From positions 1 to 64,000 of the forward strand of contig JACGCK010000182.1 of NCBI GenBank assembly GCA_014925825.1: 64,000 bases of DNA. Reading direction: 5' to 3'. Source of the stretch: Pholiota molesta. Lineage: Eukaryota; Basidiomycota; Agaricomycetes; Agaricales; Strophariaceae. Made by a program: the position numbers and the translations under genes. Every line of letters begins with the position of its first letter. Position 1 is the stretch's first letter. Below are positions 1 through 11,835 of this stretch, in pieces. The notes under the pieces were generated by a model, which was not told the DNA's origin, searched no databases, and was given only the letters and a program-made list of their open reading frames with translations.

Positions 1-2081
1 GGCCGATGGTGGCGCGGCGTACACCGGTTGGTGGCGCGTCCAACTGGCATTGACAGGCAGAACGGTACCTATGCTAAGGTTACATACCCCTCCGAGGCCA
101 CCATTGGGCTAGTTGCTGATATCTCGCCATTGGCTGGTTCATTCTGAAATTCCTTCTGAAAATTTGGGCACTTACACTAACGAAAGGAGAAGCGAAGGAT
201 GGCGTAGACCAGAAGATTTGAGTGCTGATATGATATCGGAAGGCGGGCAGCTGTTGCGAAAGAGGTGCTGACGAAGGTGTTCAGGACAGAATCCTCGTGG
301 TAGGCTCAATGCTCGCCTTGAGGAGATCACTGAGGTAAGATAGAAGTTTATGGACGTTTTACGGCGTCTCTTACAATGGCCCCGATCCCGGAATCCGCGC
401 CACAATCAAAACTCTCGACATTTGTGTATTGCCACAAATAGTTCCTACTTATTCCAGCAGGATCCGATGTTGTGCATTCGAACAAAATCTTTTGTAATTT
501 GTTTTAGGCTCGAGCCTCGCAGGGCGTATTAATCCAGTCAATAAGAACCGATGTAATTTGTCTGAAATATCTCAAAATGCAGCAGAAAGCGGAAATGGAA
601 TGCTTGGCATACCGGAATTAGCGGATGTCGCTGATCCTTGATAATCACACCCGTTTCGAGACCCATTGCCCAGTATGCTTTTGGTTGAAAATCACCTTAT
701 TTGCCCTCACAGTGCAGCTGCTCATCTTGAGCTAATAAAGCATTCATTTTGCAAAATAGAAAAGTCGCTGATGGGATTTTTTATCAAACTATTCTGCCAG
801 CGCTCTCCGTTTTGAAGCTTACTGCAATCTATGCACCGCCGCTTCCTTTTGAGCCCTGTGCCTGGTGTTATGTCTTCTATTCCTGTAACATAATATCAAT
901 CCAACCGCATAGCAACATTATAACGAGGGAACATGTCAGAATACGACGCCAGACGACGCCCATGCTTGGACCTGCTTTGACGCCGAGATACTCTTGACAG
1001 CGCATTAATGTACTGTAATGTCGAGAATTATCTGATTAAGCTGTTAAACATCTAAATCGTTGTTCGGGATCGAGCCTGATCGAGCTTATACAGAAGCTCT
1101 TCTCTTCGTTTCTGCTATGGATATTGGAATAGCATCTGAGCTAGCTTATTATGTTATTAACAAGAGTTACACGAAAAATTAAAATGAGCTTTCGATAAGG
1201 ACTGACTTGACGTGTACAAGTGACGGCCTCTTGATGTAAGTAATCTGGCAAAACGTTCATGGATTGGCAACGACGTCGGGTTCAAAGTCAGTGGTATCTA
1301 CCAACCGACTCTATAAACCTGCTTCAGCCTGCTCCCGTGGTAACTCGTAGTACATGGACTCCGGAAGCCAGATTCAGAGGGAAGCCCACAAGGAATAGTG
1401 TTGCTTCTGGAATACTTTCATGAAGCCTTGGCGCCGCAACTTCCTTTGTTAGCGGCCGCAATATGAGCGACAACTCAATTGTGGTAACAAACGATGTATA
1501 CAAAGGCACTGAACTTATTCTGGGATCATCTTTGAATGAAAGAACAATATAACTTCAAACGATTATTTTGAGACTGGGCGTTCAGGCGTGTTCGGGAGAC
1601 CACGACATTGCAATGTGGAAGGGGACGCAAATTCGAACGCGAATGTCGCGGCGAACAACGCTATGACGCGTCCCTAGAACACTGGGCGTGTGGAACGAAA
1701 AATTGCAACAGGCGTTATCTAGGGTCCATGATCGTGCGGCAACGTTGGTGGTGGGAATCAGGGACAGTCCCAATTAGGCGATTGTTTGTCCTTTTTCGGC
1801 TTCCACTATGATGTATTTGAATAAGATTTCGGGCAAGCGCCCTGGACCTGAATGTATTTGTTTGTTCATAGCAAAATACACGGTTCGATGGATCGACTGA
1901 CAGGCGTTCTCATTTACCGGTCCCCCTTCATAAACGGTTCACTTTTTAGGCTTCTTTTTTGTTTGTGCCCCCCTGTTCAGGTCCTGTGCGCGGTCGATAC
2001 TAAAGCCGTAAAACGCCTGCTCGAGTATTCTAGCTTTCAGTTCTTCTCCTTTCTTGCTTGTTACTATTACTCCTTGCCAAT
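1..2081. other. No gene recognised (left edge)
   Basis: I see only short, mutually overlapping frames on both strands with no recognisable motif and no coherent splicing. The last part (about 1.85-2.08 kb) is the 5' flank of the glycosyltransferase gene and is pyrimidine-rich just before its start codon. A truncated gene or decayed repeat cannot be excluded. Confidence 0.4.
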
Positions 2082-4530
2082 ATGGCAGCTATCCATTCTT
2101 TTCAACCATCTGACCCCACCCACCCTCATGAACCTAAGAAAGTCACTGCGCCCTATGCTCTGGCGCTAAGCCCTCAGGACTCCGTCGAGTCTTTCCCAAC
2201 GTATGTTTAACGCGCTTCATTTTTTCCTACCGTTTTGAAAAAAAGCTATTTGAATTTTTTAGCAAGAAGGGAGACAACTACCATGGAATCATTCATGTCG
2301 AGTCTGACGATAGACTCTATGACAAGGCGACCAAGATTCATCTGGGAACTATTGTTCAGGTCAACTCTATCGCCTCCACACCGAGCGATTCAACTGCCGC
2401 GTCGTCCGCCAGGACCTCGCGCACATCTTCCCCTTCGCTATCTCGTACCGGTTCGGCAGCAGACTTGGACAGTCCCGATGGATACTTTGCCGCGCGCCGC
2501 GTACAGGCCTCGTATACTCCTTCGCCCCACACGATTGAGATTAAGTACGAGGAAAGGTTACCAGCCAAGGTAGGTAAACTTCTGTCTTCATTTTCTTGTT
2601 TCTTCAGTGTTCAGATCTTGTAATCAGGATATTGAGGCTCCGGTTCGCCCTCTGAACATTTACGTTCCCCCTGGCCGTAAGGAGGAATCAGAGCCAGATT
2701 CGCCTCGTACACCGACTACTGCTACTCCGGCTTTCGCTGAAGTCGCTGTCGACACTCCTGTCATAGAGACCCCTACTAAGAGCGAGTCTGCGCCTGCGAA
2801 GCGCTGGTGGCAGATTTCTTTGAGACGCAAGAAGCAAGCTACCATCGACAAGAAGGTGGTCGCGGCTGTCCCAGCAGAGGAGACCAGCACTCTCATTCTG
2901 CCTTCCGCTCCGACCGATTATGAGAAGACTTCATATACGCAGACCCGTCGGTAAGTTATTAATTCAAACCGAGGACAAGACAATCACTGACAAAAATTCT
3001 AGAGTTCCTTTGTACCTTTTCGGCACAATTTCCTTCCTGAGTGTTTCTGCTGGTATGTGGCTGTTTACCATTTCCAATAAACGCTTCTACTGGTACGCCA
3101 TTCTGTTTTTTTTTTTGTTGCTTCTGGATTTATTTCTCACGTTATGTGGTAGGTTCGGTGTCTTCTTCGGCTTTATTGAAATCTACCTCCTTATTTTCTT
3201 CGTTATCGGCTACGTTGGAAAGGATTTCAATCTCAAAGAACACAACACCTTACTCGAGGAGCATTCTTATCCCTCGGACAAGCTTCCCCTTGTTGACATC
3301 TATCTTCCGTGCTGTCACGAGCCATTGGAAATTTTGGAGAACACCTACAAGCATGTGCAAAAGCTTACATACGGCAATTTCAAGGTGTGGGTCCTTGATG
3401 ATGGGGGTCTTGACACGGTGAAGCGCCTTGCCGAAAGCTATGGATTCAACTACATCACTCGCGACAACAAGCCCCACCTGAAGAAGGCAGGTAACTTGCG
3501 GTATGCATTCACCAAGACCGAAGGCGACTTCTTCGTCATTTTCGATGCCGATTTCTGCCCCCGCACCGACTTCATCGAGAATACGGTTGTGTATATGAAC
3601 AAGTTCAAGGATATTGCCATTGTCCAGTCCCCCCAGTTCTTCCGCCCTTGTGCTGAGCAAACTTGGGTTGAACAGGGTGGGTCTGCTACTCAGGAACTCT
3701 TCTACCGCGTTGTTCAGGTTAACCGTGACCGGTGGGGTGGTGCTATCTGCGTTGGCAGTAATGCCATGTACCGTCGTGAGGCTCTCGTTGAGGTTGGTGG
3801 CACCGCAGAGATCGGCCACTCCGAGGACGTTCATACCGGTTTCTATGCTGTCACCCGTGGATGGAGAGTCAAGTACATTCCTCTCGCTCTTGCCTGTGGA
3901 ATTTCGCCCGATACACCCAAAGCCTATTTCTCGCAACAAATGCGCTGGTGTTCCGGTTCGACTTCGCTGCTGATCAACTCCGACTTTTGGACATCAAACC
4001 TCACGATCATCCAGAAGGTCTGCTACCTCAGTGGTATGATGTTCTACGCCTCGTCTGCTGCCATGGCCATCCTCAACACGCTTCCCGGTCTTCTCTTGCT
4101 CGCTTTCAACCCCAAGGTTGTCATGTGGTACAACTGTGCTTTCGTTGTCCCTTCTCTCGTCTACTCTGTCTTCTTCTTCCGCATGTGGTCGCGCCAGAAG
4201 TACAACTTCAACTGCAATTTTGTCTTCACAATCCAGCAGTACGCATATCTGATGGCGATTAAGGACCGAGTTTTCAACACGACTGCCCTGTGGGTGCCAT
4301 CCGGAGACAACAAAGCCCACGAGGGAGCGAAAAAGAAGGGCGGTAACAACAAGTATCGCAACATGCGCATCTTCTGCGCCGTTTGGTTGTTGAGTTCCAC
4401 AGGAGGTATGATTGCGGGCACTGTTGTTCGTGTCGGCCAAGGTTATCACTGGTACAACTTCTTCCCTCTCTTATTGCTCGATAGCTACTCTCTCTTCATA
4501 GCTCATCGTTTTATTCTTTTCTCGTCGTAA
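2082..4530 (+). CDS. Cellulose-synthase-like glycosyltransferase family 2 membrane protein
   Basis: Processive family 2 glycosyltransferase, probably using a UDP-sugar to build a cell-wall or capsule-like polysaccharide at a membrane. Splicing 2082-2200, 2263-2569, 2628-2950, 3003-3092 and 3153-4530 gives 738 residues with consistent phases. Visible motifs are VLDDGG near the start of the GT domain, FDADF (DxD metal/sugar site), the acceptor-side ED in HSEDVHTG, and QQMRW (QxxRW), which is typical of cellulose, chitin and hyaluronan synthases. The N-terminal 250 residues are polar and Ser-rich; hydrophobic segments precede the GT domain and several more follow QxxRW. The intron 3093-3152 is 60 nt long and has no in-frame stop. 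The 3' end is uncertain: the frame stops at 4528-4530, but a GT at 4527 with an AG at 4575-4576 would give a different short C-terminus. The product polymer cannot be read from the sequence. Confidence 0.85.
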
Positions 4531-5229
4531 ACATCGCTTATCGCTTGCTTATCGCTCCTATTTTCTCTCTTTTCAGTGTCTTTTATTGCCTACGCCACGC
4601 TCGTTGTTTGTCTTCACTCTGCGGACTTTCTTTCATATAGTATACTGTGGGCATTACAACCCAACCTAGACTTTGCGAGAGCGTCGTTATTCGTCCTTGC
4701 TAATGTATATATCCATTTATTTGTGGTGGTTCCAAGCATTTATCCCTTCCTAGCATTTTTCCTCTTAGATACACGGTCATGACCACACGCCCAAAGACAA
4801 TGTTCACCATTACTTGGCATGTCATAATGAGATTGATTTAGTCGATACATGTGTGTGTTGTTCACTATTAGGATGAGTGTCATGGAATGGATATAGGCAG
4901 GTTACGCCTCAATTCTTGAATGTTTCTAGACCCTGAATTGAACCATGATAAGCGCTTAAGCAGTTGTTGGCAGTAGGTGGAATGGAACTTGAAATGTTGA
5001 TCAAGTTTTTGGAAGGTAGCAACTAATAATCATATACCACTTTCCGTTGCGATAGAGATATACTTTTGGTGTGTGCATGGTGCACACCTATCTGAAAGTA
5101 AATGCTGAGATGAAATGGAATTTCCTGCGGACGGATGGAATAGCAGATATGTGATGAGATGGAGTGTGAGTATGATAGGCACAATTGTGAAAAGTAGGAA
5201 AAGGGCGGATGAATGAACGCCGGAAAAGA
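4531..5229. other. Convergent intergenic region
   Basis: 3' flanks of the glycosyltransferase (+) and SAS10 (-). A 68-codon hydrophobic frame at 4576-4782 may be chance or an alternative 3' exon. Nothing else is supportable. Confidence 0.4.
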
Positions 5230-7500
5230 TTATCCCAGAGGCACACTCTTGACGACTTTGGTGATACCGGAGCGTTCGCCATCGTACCGGCCTCCTGCCG
5301 CTGAAAGACCGCCTTTGTACACAGCTTTTTGGGATGCAATCTTCTTCTTTGCCTTTTCGAACTTTTGTCTCTTCTTGACACGTGGATTGCGTACGGCCTT
5401 TGGACGATGAGGTGTAAGACCTTTGTTGGTCAAGATAGCGCGTGTAAGAGAGCGAGGTCCAGCCGCTTCGCCTTCTTCGAGTGGGACGCTAGAGAGAGGT
5501 AAAAATCTGAAAAATAAACCAAAAAGAACATGACTATACCGAGCTCGTCCAGATGCAGCCTCGTATTCTTCTTTTTTCCTCATTTTCGTCTCCTTTGATT
5601 TATTTTTCACCAGTTCGTAGTAATCATCGGGACTTTCTGCACCTTCATCGTCTTCATCACCCCTCGATCGTTTCTGTCCAGCCCGAGGTTCGGGCTCTTC
5701 GTCGTCCAAAGGCGCCCCGACTTGGTTCTGCGCTCTGATGGCAGCTTCTTTCACGAGTCGTGCTTCCTTGGCACTCTTGCGTTCTCGATAGGGTATATCG
5801 TCGTCGCCACCAGCAGCTTGATTCCTTGCTCCTTGTCGGCGGGCGGTGGCGCTGTCGATCTTGGAAGTGTGGAAGCGCAAAGATTTCTTCCTCGCCGTCT
5901 TGTCAGCGGCATCCACCGAGTGAAGAGCCGTTGCTTCACCATAAGCATCAACAAGGTCGTTATCGGCTTCTTGGCGATGTGATGAAGATTTGGATTTCGA
6001 AGATACGAATTCGGGTTCAACCAAGTCAAAGACCGGGGTGACCATTATAGGTCCTTCGTCCTTCTCCCTCTGAGTCTTTCGCTTCTTCTTGGGCGGTAAA
6101 CGAGGTGTAGAACCAGCGAGGTCAATCGATTCCTTGGCGTCATCCAAGAGATCATTGAGCTCATCAGAGTCCAACCCGTCTTCATGATCAACGCTCCAGA
6201 CATTCTCGCCATCTGCCATGATTTCGTCGAAGGTCATGGACTCTTCATCCTCCTCATAGTCGTCTTCATCTTCGTCTTCGGAATCAGATGCCGCGAAGTC
6301 GAGGTCCTCCAAGGTTTGTAGAGCTTGTTTAAGAGTAAGGAGACGGTGCATGATAGGATGCGATTGAAGAAGAGCAGGACGTTGAGCATATTTTGCACTA
6401 GATCTTAGATGGAGGTAAAAGGCAAGGACGGTGCTATAGGAAAGTAGGGCCTCTATACTTGGAGTTAGGAACTGTTTATGGTATATGCGAAATAGATTAC
6501 TTACGATAATGCATATGAATCATTCCAAGGCTGAGGGCATCCGGGTCCTGAGATTCCAAACTATTCAGGTTGAAATCGAATTAACATTCGGCTCGTCTGG
6601 ATTCTCTTTCATAACATGTACTCACTATGCCATTTTTTGTTTTGTTTTCTGAAGGTTCTGAACGGTATCTTCCCAGTCACGAGCCAGTGCCAAAGCTTCT
6701 GGACTTGTCTTCTCTAGGTGCCGCAAAAGAGCTTTTTTATCCGTCGTAGGGGGAGGTAGGACAGAAGGTACGGGATCCTCAACATCACTGTCCAAATGGT
6801 AAGTGGATTGAATATTTCAAAGCGATGAGGACGTACACAGTATCAACTTTTTCGTCTGGCTCAAACTCCGGATTGTCATTCAAGCCGAAGTCTTCGTCGG
6901 CCATCTCCTGGCGCATCTTGGTCTGCAGTCGCTTTGATTCTTGCTCCTCGAGTTCATTGCCCTCTTCATCGTCTGATTCCAGCTCGTTGGCGTTGGAAGA
7001 ATAATACGCCCCTCGTCCTTTGCCCCAGCTCTCCTCTTCTTCCTCTTCTTCCTCCTCTTCATCGGAATCCGCTTTCTTTCCCTTGGCCTTCTTACCCTCC
7101 TTCTGCTTCTTTTTCTTGGGAGCTGATGCCTTTTCCTCAGGGATATCGTTTTCTTCGTCATCGTCGTCATATTCTGCATGGTCCTGACCCTCTTCATCGT
7201 CTTCGGAATCATCTTCTACACCCTTCAACGCAAAGACTTCGTCCTCATCGCCATCGTCGTCCGCTCCTCCGGCATAATCTCCTTCCAGCAGAATTTTGTC
7301 CCGGTTATGATGGACTGTCAAAAGTGTTCATTAGCTGATTTGTCTTGTATGTTGAAAGGGAAGCAGGACGTACATTGGTCTTCCTCGTCCATTGGAATAT
7401 CTTCGATAGTATTCCATTTTTTTATTGTCCCGTCAGACCTCTTGAGAGGTTTTGGGGTCTTCCCATCCTTTCTTCCTTTTGTTGCGCGCCGTCTGACCAT
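5230..7500 (-). CDS. UTP3: SAS10/UTP3-type U3 snoRNP (SSU processome) protein
   Basis: Nucleolar factor of the small-subunit processome, needed for 18S pre-rRNA processing. Exons complement(7374-7500, 6837-7314, 6626-6787, 6505-6560, 5540-6452, 5230-5488) keep phase and give 664 residues. The N-terminal third is very acidic with Lys-rich patches (runs of E and D, KKKKQKEGKKAKG). The central Sas10/Utp3 domain contains ALLRHLEKTSPEAL and, across the 6452 junction, QALLSYSTVLAFYLHLRS. The C-terminal Sas10 domain shows TNKGLTPHRPKAVRNPRVKK followed by SQKAVYKGG and GERSGI, the family signature. The start at 7500 (MVRRRATKG) is the first Met of the basic N-terminus. Identification is confident; the exact boundaries of the two small central exons are inferred from phase and homology. 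Confidence 0.93.
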
Positions 7501-8613
7501 CGCAGCGATTCCAGGCGCCAATCTTTGGCTGTAGTAACTGTTAAGACTAGCTTGTATTCGACAAAAGTTTAGAAATGTTATCACGTGATATCGATTTCTT
7601 CCGGACCGCTACGCCGCAGAATCCAGATCCAGCGCCCCTGCCGCCTCAGAAACCCTCAGTGCCCAGTGGACTAGCAGTGGACTGTCCACGTTGGATAATT
7701 GTGTTTTGCGTCTGAGAGAAGTTAAGCCCCTAGTATTAAGCACTCAACATAGCCTCTACTTTCAATTTATTTCGTTACGTCCAAAGGTCGAAGGGATACA
7801 GGGCATATGATTTTTAGAGAAAGCAAATTGGAGAACTCATCACGGGTACTTGCGCATCCAACGAGCACCACTTAGTCATTCAGAAAAATGACTCGAAAAT
7901 AAAGGTGCCGTGTGACAGTGATTACAATGAAAAAGCCACCTTGATAGAATGACTTCCATTAGGCTTGTAAACATAGATGATGTTAGCCCTTCTGGAAGGT
8001 TAATAAGGCCGGGGCAAGATGAATCGGTAAGCAATACCAACCGCTGACAATTACATAGCGACGCCTGGAAAAAGCGAAGAGAACTTGAGAGAGACGTGGG
8101 AGAGACAGAGGAATGGTTCTTTCAACATGCGAAGGTTTCGGGGCTGATGAAAGCAAAATAGACCTGGATACAGTTTTCATTTCCGTCGGCGCGATGAAAA
8201 AACAAGAATATCAAGGTAGGCATCCTCCGGCCGTACTTCTACATGGCTACCACGAGTGAGAATCCACTGATTGGTAGTATGAAGTTAAATACATCGCTCG
8301 TGGCCGAGATTGTCCTGTGAGATGATGACGACGTTGACTGTGGAATGGTGGAGAATGGGTGGTAATGGGTGTGGGACCGCCCGGCGTTTTGCGCCTGAAC
8401 ATAGGATATAAGGAAGCGGTGGGCGCTAGCCAATGCAACTGTCATGATTGGAAGGACAGATACACACAAGAGTAGGGTATCTGGCTTGCCATCGGAGGAT
8501 TAGAACACCGTTATGACATCAACACGAAGAGATGAACCACTATACCGAATTGGTGCAATTTATTTCGCCAGCCAGCGCAAATTGAAAATTGCTCCGATGG
8601 ACTTCGCGTACGC
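7501..8613. other. Intergenic region, no gene seen
   Basis: This lies between the SAS10 promoter side and the 3' end of the DUF2462 gene. The frames present are under 80 codons, overlap each other and carry no recognisable motif. Confidence 0.4.
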
Positions 8614-9031
8614 TCAATTCCCGGATTTGGCTTTGGCTTTCCCCTTGGAACTGCTGGAAATTTTGGAAAATAACCAGTCAGAGAAGACCCCCATGATGAT
8701 GATGATAAGATAGTTCACACACCCCTCGATAGGCGCTGTGGGTTTCATAATCATGAGTTTTCCTGACGACGCCGCCGCAACCATCTGCCGTTCAATGGAT
8801 TTATTGATCTTCGCAGTCAGATCCTACGTATAGTCAAAAAATATATTTAGGAAGGTTTCATAAATTCATAGAGCCGAAGAGATGCACCTTATGCATAGCA
8901 GCTTGCTTCATCAGAAGCGGTTTTTTGGGTGCGATTTCTCGCTTTCCCTTCTTCGGGTTCGCAGCTGCTTTGGCAGCATGACGCCCCGAGCTCGTTTTGG
9001 TCGTTAAGCCCTTGGTTTTTCCTTGAACCAT
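8614..9031 (-). CDS. Small basic DUF2462 / L10K (UPF0390)-like protein
   Basis: Small conserved eukaryotic protein of unclear function, probably nucleolar or nuclear. Exons complement(8888-9031, 8723-8823, 8614-8653) give 94 residues. The start MVQGKTKGL, the middle APKKPLLMKQ and the second exon DLTAKINKSIERQMVAAA then GKLMIMK follow the family layout (MAQGK.., APKK, INKSIE, GKL). The last exon adds a Ser/Lys/Gly tail ending KAKSGN. The donor at 8722 (GTGTGTGAAC) and acceptor at 8654 are needed to keep frame. It is divergent from NDUFA9 with about 224 bp between start codons, so the two probably share a promoter region. Confidence 0.85.
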
Positions 9032-9255
9032 AATTTGAACGGAGGACTTGAGGTAAAAGTACAGAAAAGAAAAGAAGGAAAGACTGCTGGAAGTTGAGGT
9101 CGAAGCAGAAATTAGATCGCTTGCACAGATGGGCATGTCGCGGATCACGTGGACCTGCGAATCCAAACTCCCGCCATCGACCGAACCACAACCCTCCACA
9201 CCGCAGAGAGCATCATCCAAACAGCGGGCGCCGGATGATAGCGTCAACCTCGAAC

Positions 9256-10835
9256 ATGTTGCGTCTGCAGCGGACTATCGCTGTAGGCAAGGTGCGGAAA
9301 AAAATCCCTGTCTCCATTCCCAAATTCTCATACCGACGCATTTCTTCCAGCGAGCGTACCACGATCTGGTCACTTTGCCAGGTAACCGCCCCGTCGTGGC
9401 GTCGGGACCGCCTGGGTACAGTGCGGTCTCAGGCCACCGCGTCACCGTCTTCGGCTGCACAGGATTCTTGGGCCGGTATCTCGTGTCGAAGCTGGGTGCG
9501 TCCGACCAGGTTGCGCGTCGAGCGTGTGGAGGTGCTGGCTGACCTCGGGGCTCCGTAGGGAAACAGGGCACGCAGGTCATTGTCCCATACCGCGAAGAAG
9601 ACGAAGCGCGCCTTTTCAAACCGATGGGAGACCTTGGACAGATCGTCCGCATGGTCCGTGTCTGGTTACTCTTTTTTGGGGTGGTCCCGGTCCTTATTAT
9701 TGGATTTTTGTTTTTCAAGGAATGGGATGTGCGGGATGAGAACATGATCGCTGAGTGCCTGCGGCATTCTGACACTGTATATAATCTTGTGGGCAGGGAC
9801 TACGACACAAAGTTGGTCTTGCTTTTTCCGTTTATGTTAATCTGCCTGTCACATTGACGCCTTCCATGCAGGAATTTCGATATCAGGACAGCGAACGCTG
9901 TTAGCGCAGGAAGGATTGCCAAAATTGCTGCGGAATGTGGTGTCTCCCAATTCATTCAGGTTTCTCATCTGGACGCGTCCAAAACGTCGGCTTCCAGATT
10001 TTACCAGGCAAAGGCTGAGGGCGAAGAACTTGTGAAGGAGGCATTCCCTACAGCGACAATTGTCCGCCCGGGCCCTATGTTCGGATACGAGGATAAGCTT
10101 TTGACGAACATAGCAGGTACGTTGCGATGAATTGGCGACATTAATTCGAATATCTGACCCTTACCCCTACCATAGTATGGCCAATTTGGTGGCAACTGAA
10201 CCACGGTCAAACTAAAATAAGGCCTGTTCATGTGAGTTACCATGTCCATGGTTAGCGCCAGTTCATTTATTAAATCTCGGCATTGCTATGTTAGGTGTTT
10301 GACGTTGCACAAGCCTTGACCAACCTGCTGGCAAGTCCTCAATTTTCTAGAACCCTCAACCTCCCTGGCCCCTCTACGTTGAGCTATGAATATCTTCTGG
10401 ATCTTGTGTCGTCGGTGACTCTCAATCGACCATCCCGAGCGCCCGTGCTGCCGAAGGCGGTGGCCACGGCGCTTGCCAAACTAGCTCAGAACGTGTGGTG
10501 GCCAGCGCTTAGCCCTGACGAAGTTACAAGGAGATACATCAATGATTCTGATGCTCCTGGAGATTGGGATGCTGTCGGCGTGCAGCCATCGGAAATTGAA
10601 ACGCATGCGATCACTTATCTTCGCCGATACCGCTCTGCGTACGTGAAATTAACTCTTCTATTGGGTCGGCAGCTGACTTTTGGCGTCCACGCAAAACAGA
10701 GAGAATTATGTACGCCCCACTGTGTTCCCAGCGCGCCCCGTGTCTGCCGTTGTAAGTCCGCTTACGAGAATGTGTTGACATTCGATTGGTGTACTGACGT
10801 GGTTTCTTCTTTTTTGAAAGGGTGAGGAGTATTAG
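9256..10835 (+). CDS. NDUFA9: NADH:ubiquinone oxidoreductase 39/40-kDa subunit (NDUFA9/NUO-40)
   Basis: Accessory subunit of mitochondrial complex I, an atypical SDR that binds NADPH at the junction of the membrane and peripheral arms. The start MLRLQRTIAVGK (9256) opens a mitochondrial presequence. The Rossmann motif VTVFGCTGFLGRYLVSKL is followed across an intron by KQGTQVIVPYREEDEARLFK and MGDLGQIV, then EWDVRDENMIAECLRHSDTV, YNLVGRD, IQVSHLDA, FYQAKAEGEELV, IVRPGPMFGYED and RPVHVFDVAQAL, all in family order. At least seven short introns are required. The C-terminus after YLRRYRSA continues in a small exon (AENYVRPTVFPARPVSAV). It then either stops at 10776-10778 or splices at the GTAAGT near 10753 to a last exon ending at 10835. 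The first option is simpler; both are open. Confidence 0.93.
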
Positions 10836-10987
10836 TGGATGCAAGTTGTGTTCTGGTATAATTAGAATAATGATGAGTCCTTTTGAAAGTAAAGTGCCTG
10901 GGAGTGAGCCCAGGGTCGCTTCAAAGTGCGCAGCAGGCAGCTTTACAAACGTCCACGACAAAACAGCAGCCGACAGGTAGTAGTATC

Positions 10988-11616
10988 TCACACAGGAAGT
11001 GGTAGACGCATGGAAAGGTCCACAACCGTGTAAACAAGGAAAAGAGTAGTGGTTGCGAGTTTTGGTTCATGGCAGTCATGAGACAGAAATATACAAAAAC
11101 CGTGTAAAGTATGATATAAGTAATGGGGAGATCCGACGAGGTGAGACCTAGAAGCCTGGGGTACCAGACCTTTTGATTCGGAAGGTGCAATCATCTGCAG
11201 AGAATGAGGCACTGTGACAGAGAGAGAAGAGAGGAGCTTACCTGTTGCACGCCCTGCTGTTGCTCGAGCATTTCCTTTTCTTGAGCGTCCGCCTTGGACT
11301 CGTCCTCGACAATGAGGGCTAGTGGCAGACCAATGAGGAGGGTGGAGGTAGTGAGAACCCAGATGATGTTGCCGACGAGCTTGCTGCTCTTCTTGACGAA
11401 GGAGGCAGTCTGTGCCACGCGAGTGGAGATGTTGTGACGCGTTGTTGGCGGGACAATGTCGCGCAGGGCGACGATGCGGTCGAAGAAGGACTCGTCTACG
11501 GACTCGGCAGAGTCGACGGAGGAGAGGGAGACGGAGCTGGAGGTGCGGGACGAGTCGGAGGAGGCGTAGGGGGAGCCCGCAACATCCTTCTCCTCGACAA
11601 TTTGAACTTTGACCAT
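10988..11616 (-). CDS. TOM22: TOM22, central receptor of the mitochondrial TOM complex
   Basis: Receptor and organiser of the outer-membrane protein import translocase. The start MVKVQIVEEKDVAGSPYAS (11616) begins the acidic, Ser-rich cytosolic domain. DRIVALRDIVPPTTR and the single membrane span (KLVGNIIWVLTTSTLLIGLP LALIVEDE) are characteristic. Exon 1 is 11242-11616; the intron ends at AG 11195-11196 and exon 2 begins at 11194. In the deposited frame exon 2 reads MIAPSESKGLVPQAS and runs on 50 more odd residues to a stop at 10988. One more C in the CCCC run at 11158-11161 would end the protein as LVPPGF at 11148, about where family members end. The gene is divergent from the transcription factor, with 219 bp between starts. 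Confidence 0.9.
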
Positions 11617-11791
11617 AGTGTGTGCGGTGTGAGAGGCGTGACGGAAAAAGCCGGTGACGTGCGTGACTGTGAGGAAGGTCGGTACCGGGGGGACAGGGAC
11701 GTCGGATCCGGGGGGACGCTTACGTAATTGATGTAACAGATTGTGCTATCCCTGCGTCTGCTTGCCCGTGCTTGGCTCCGTCCATCTATCC

Positions 11792-11799
11792 TATATATA
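11792..11799 (+). promoter_or_regulatory. TATA box of the Zn2Cys6 factor gene
   Basis: TATATATA lies 37-44 bp upstream of the ATG at 11836, which itself sits in a CCGCCATG context. The spacing implies a very short 5' leader. Confidence 0.45.
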
Positions 11800-11835
11800 C
11801 CGGACGCCCTCACAGCGCACATCCCCCGCCCCGCC

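Noticed and set aside
3250..3939. 229-codon minus-strand frame
   Set aside because: Antisense shadow of the glycosyltransferase catalytic domain.
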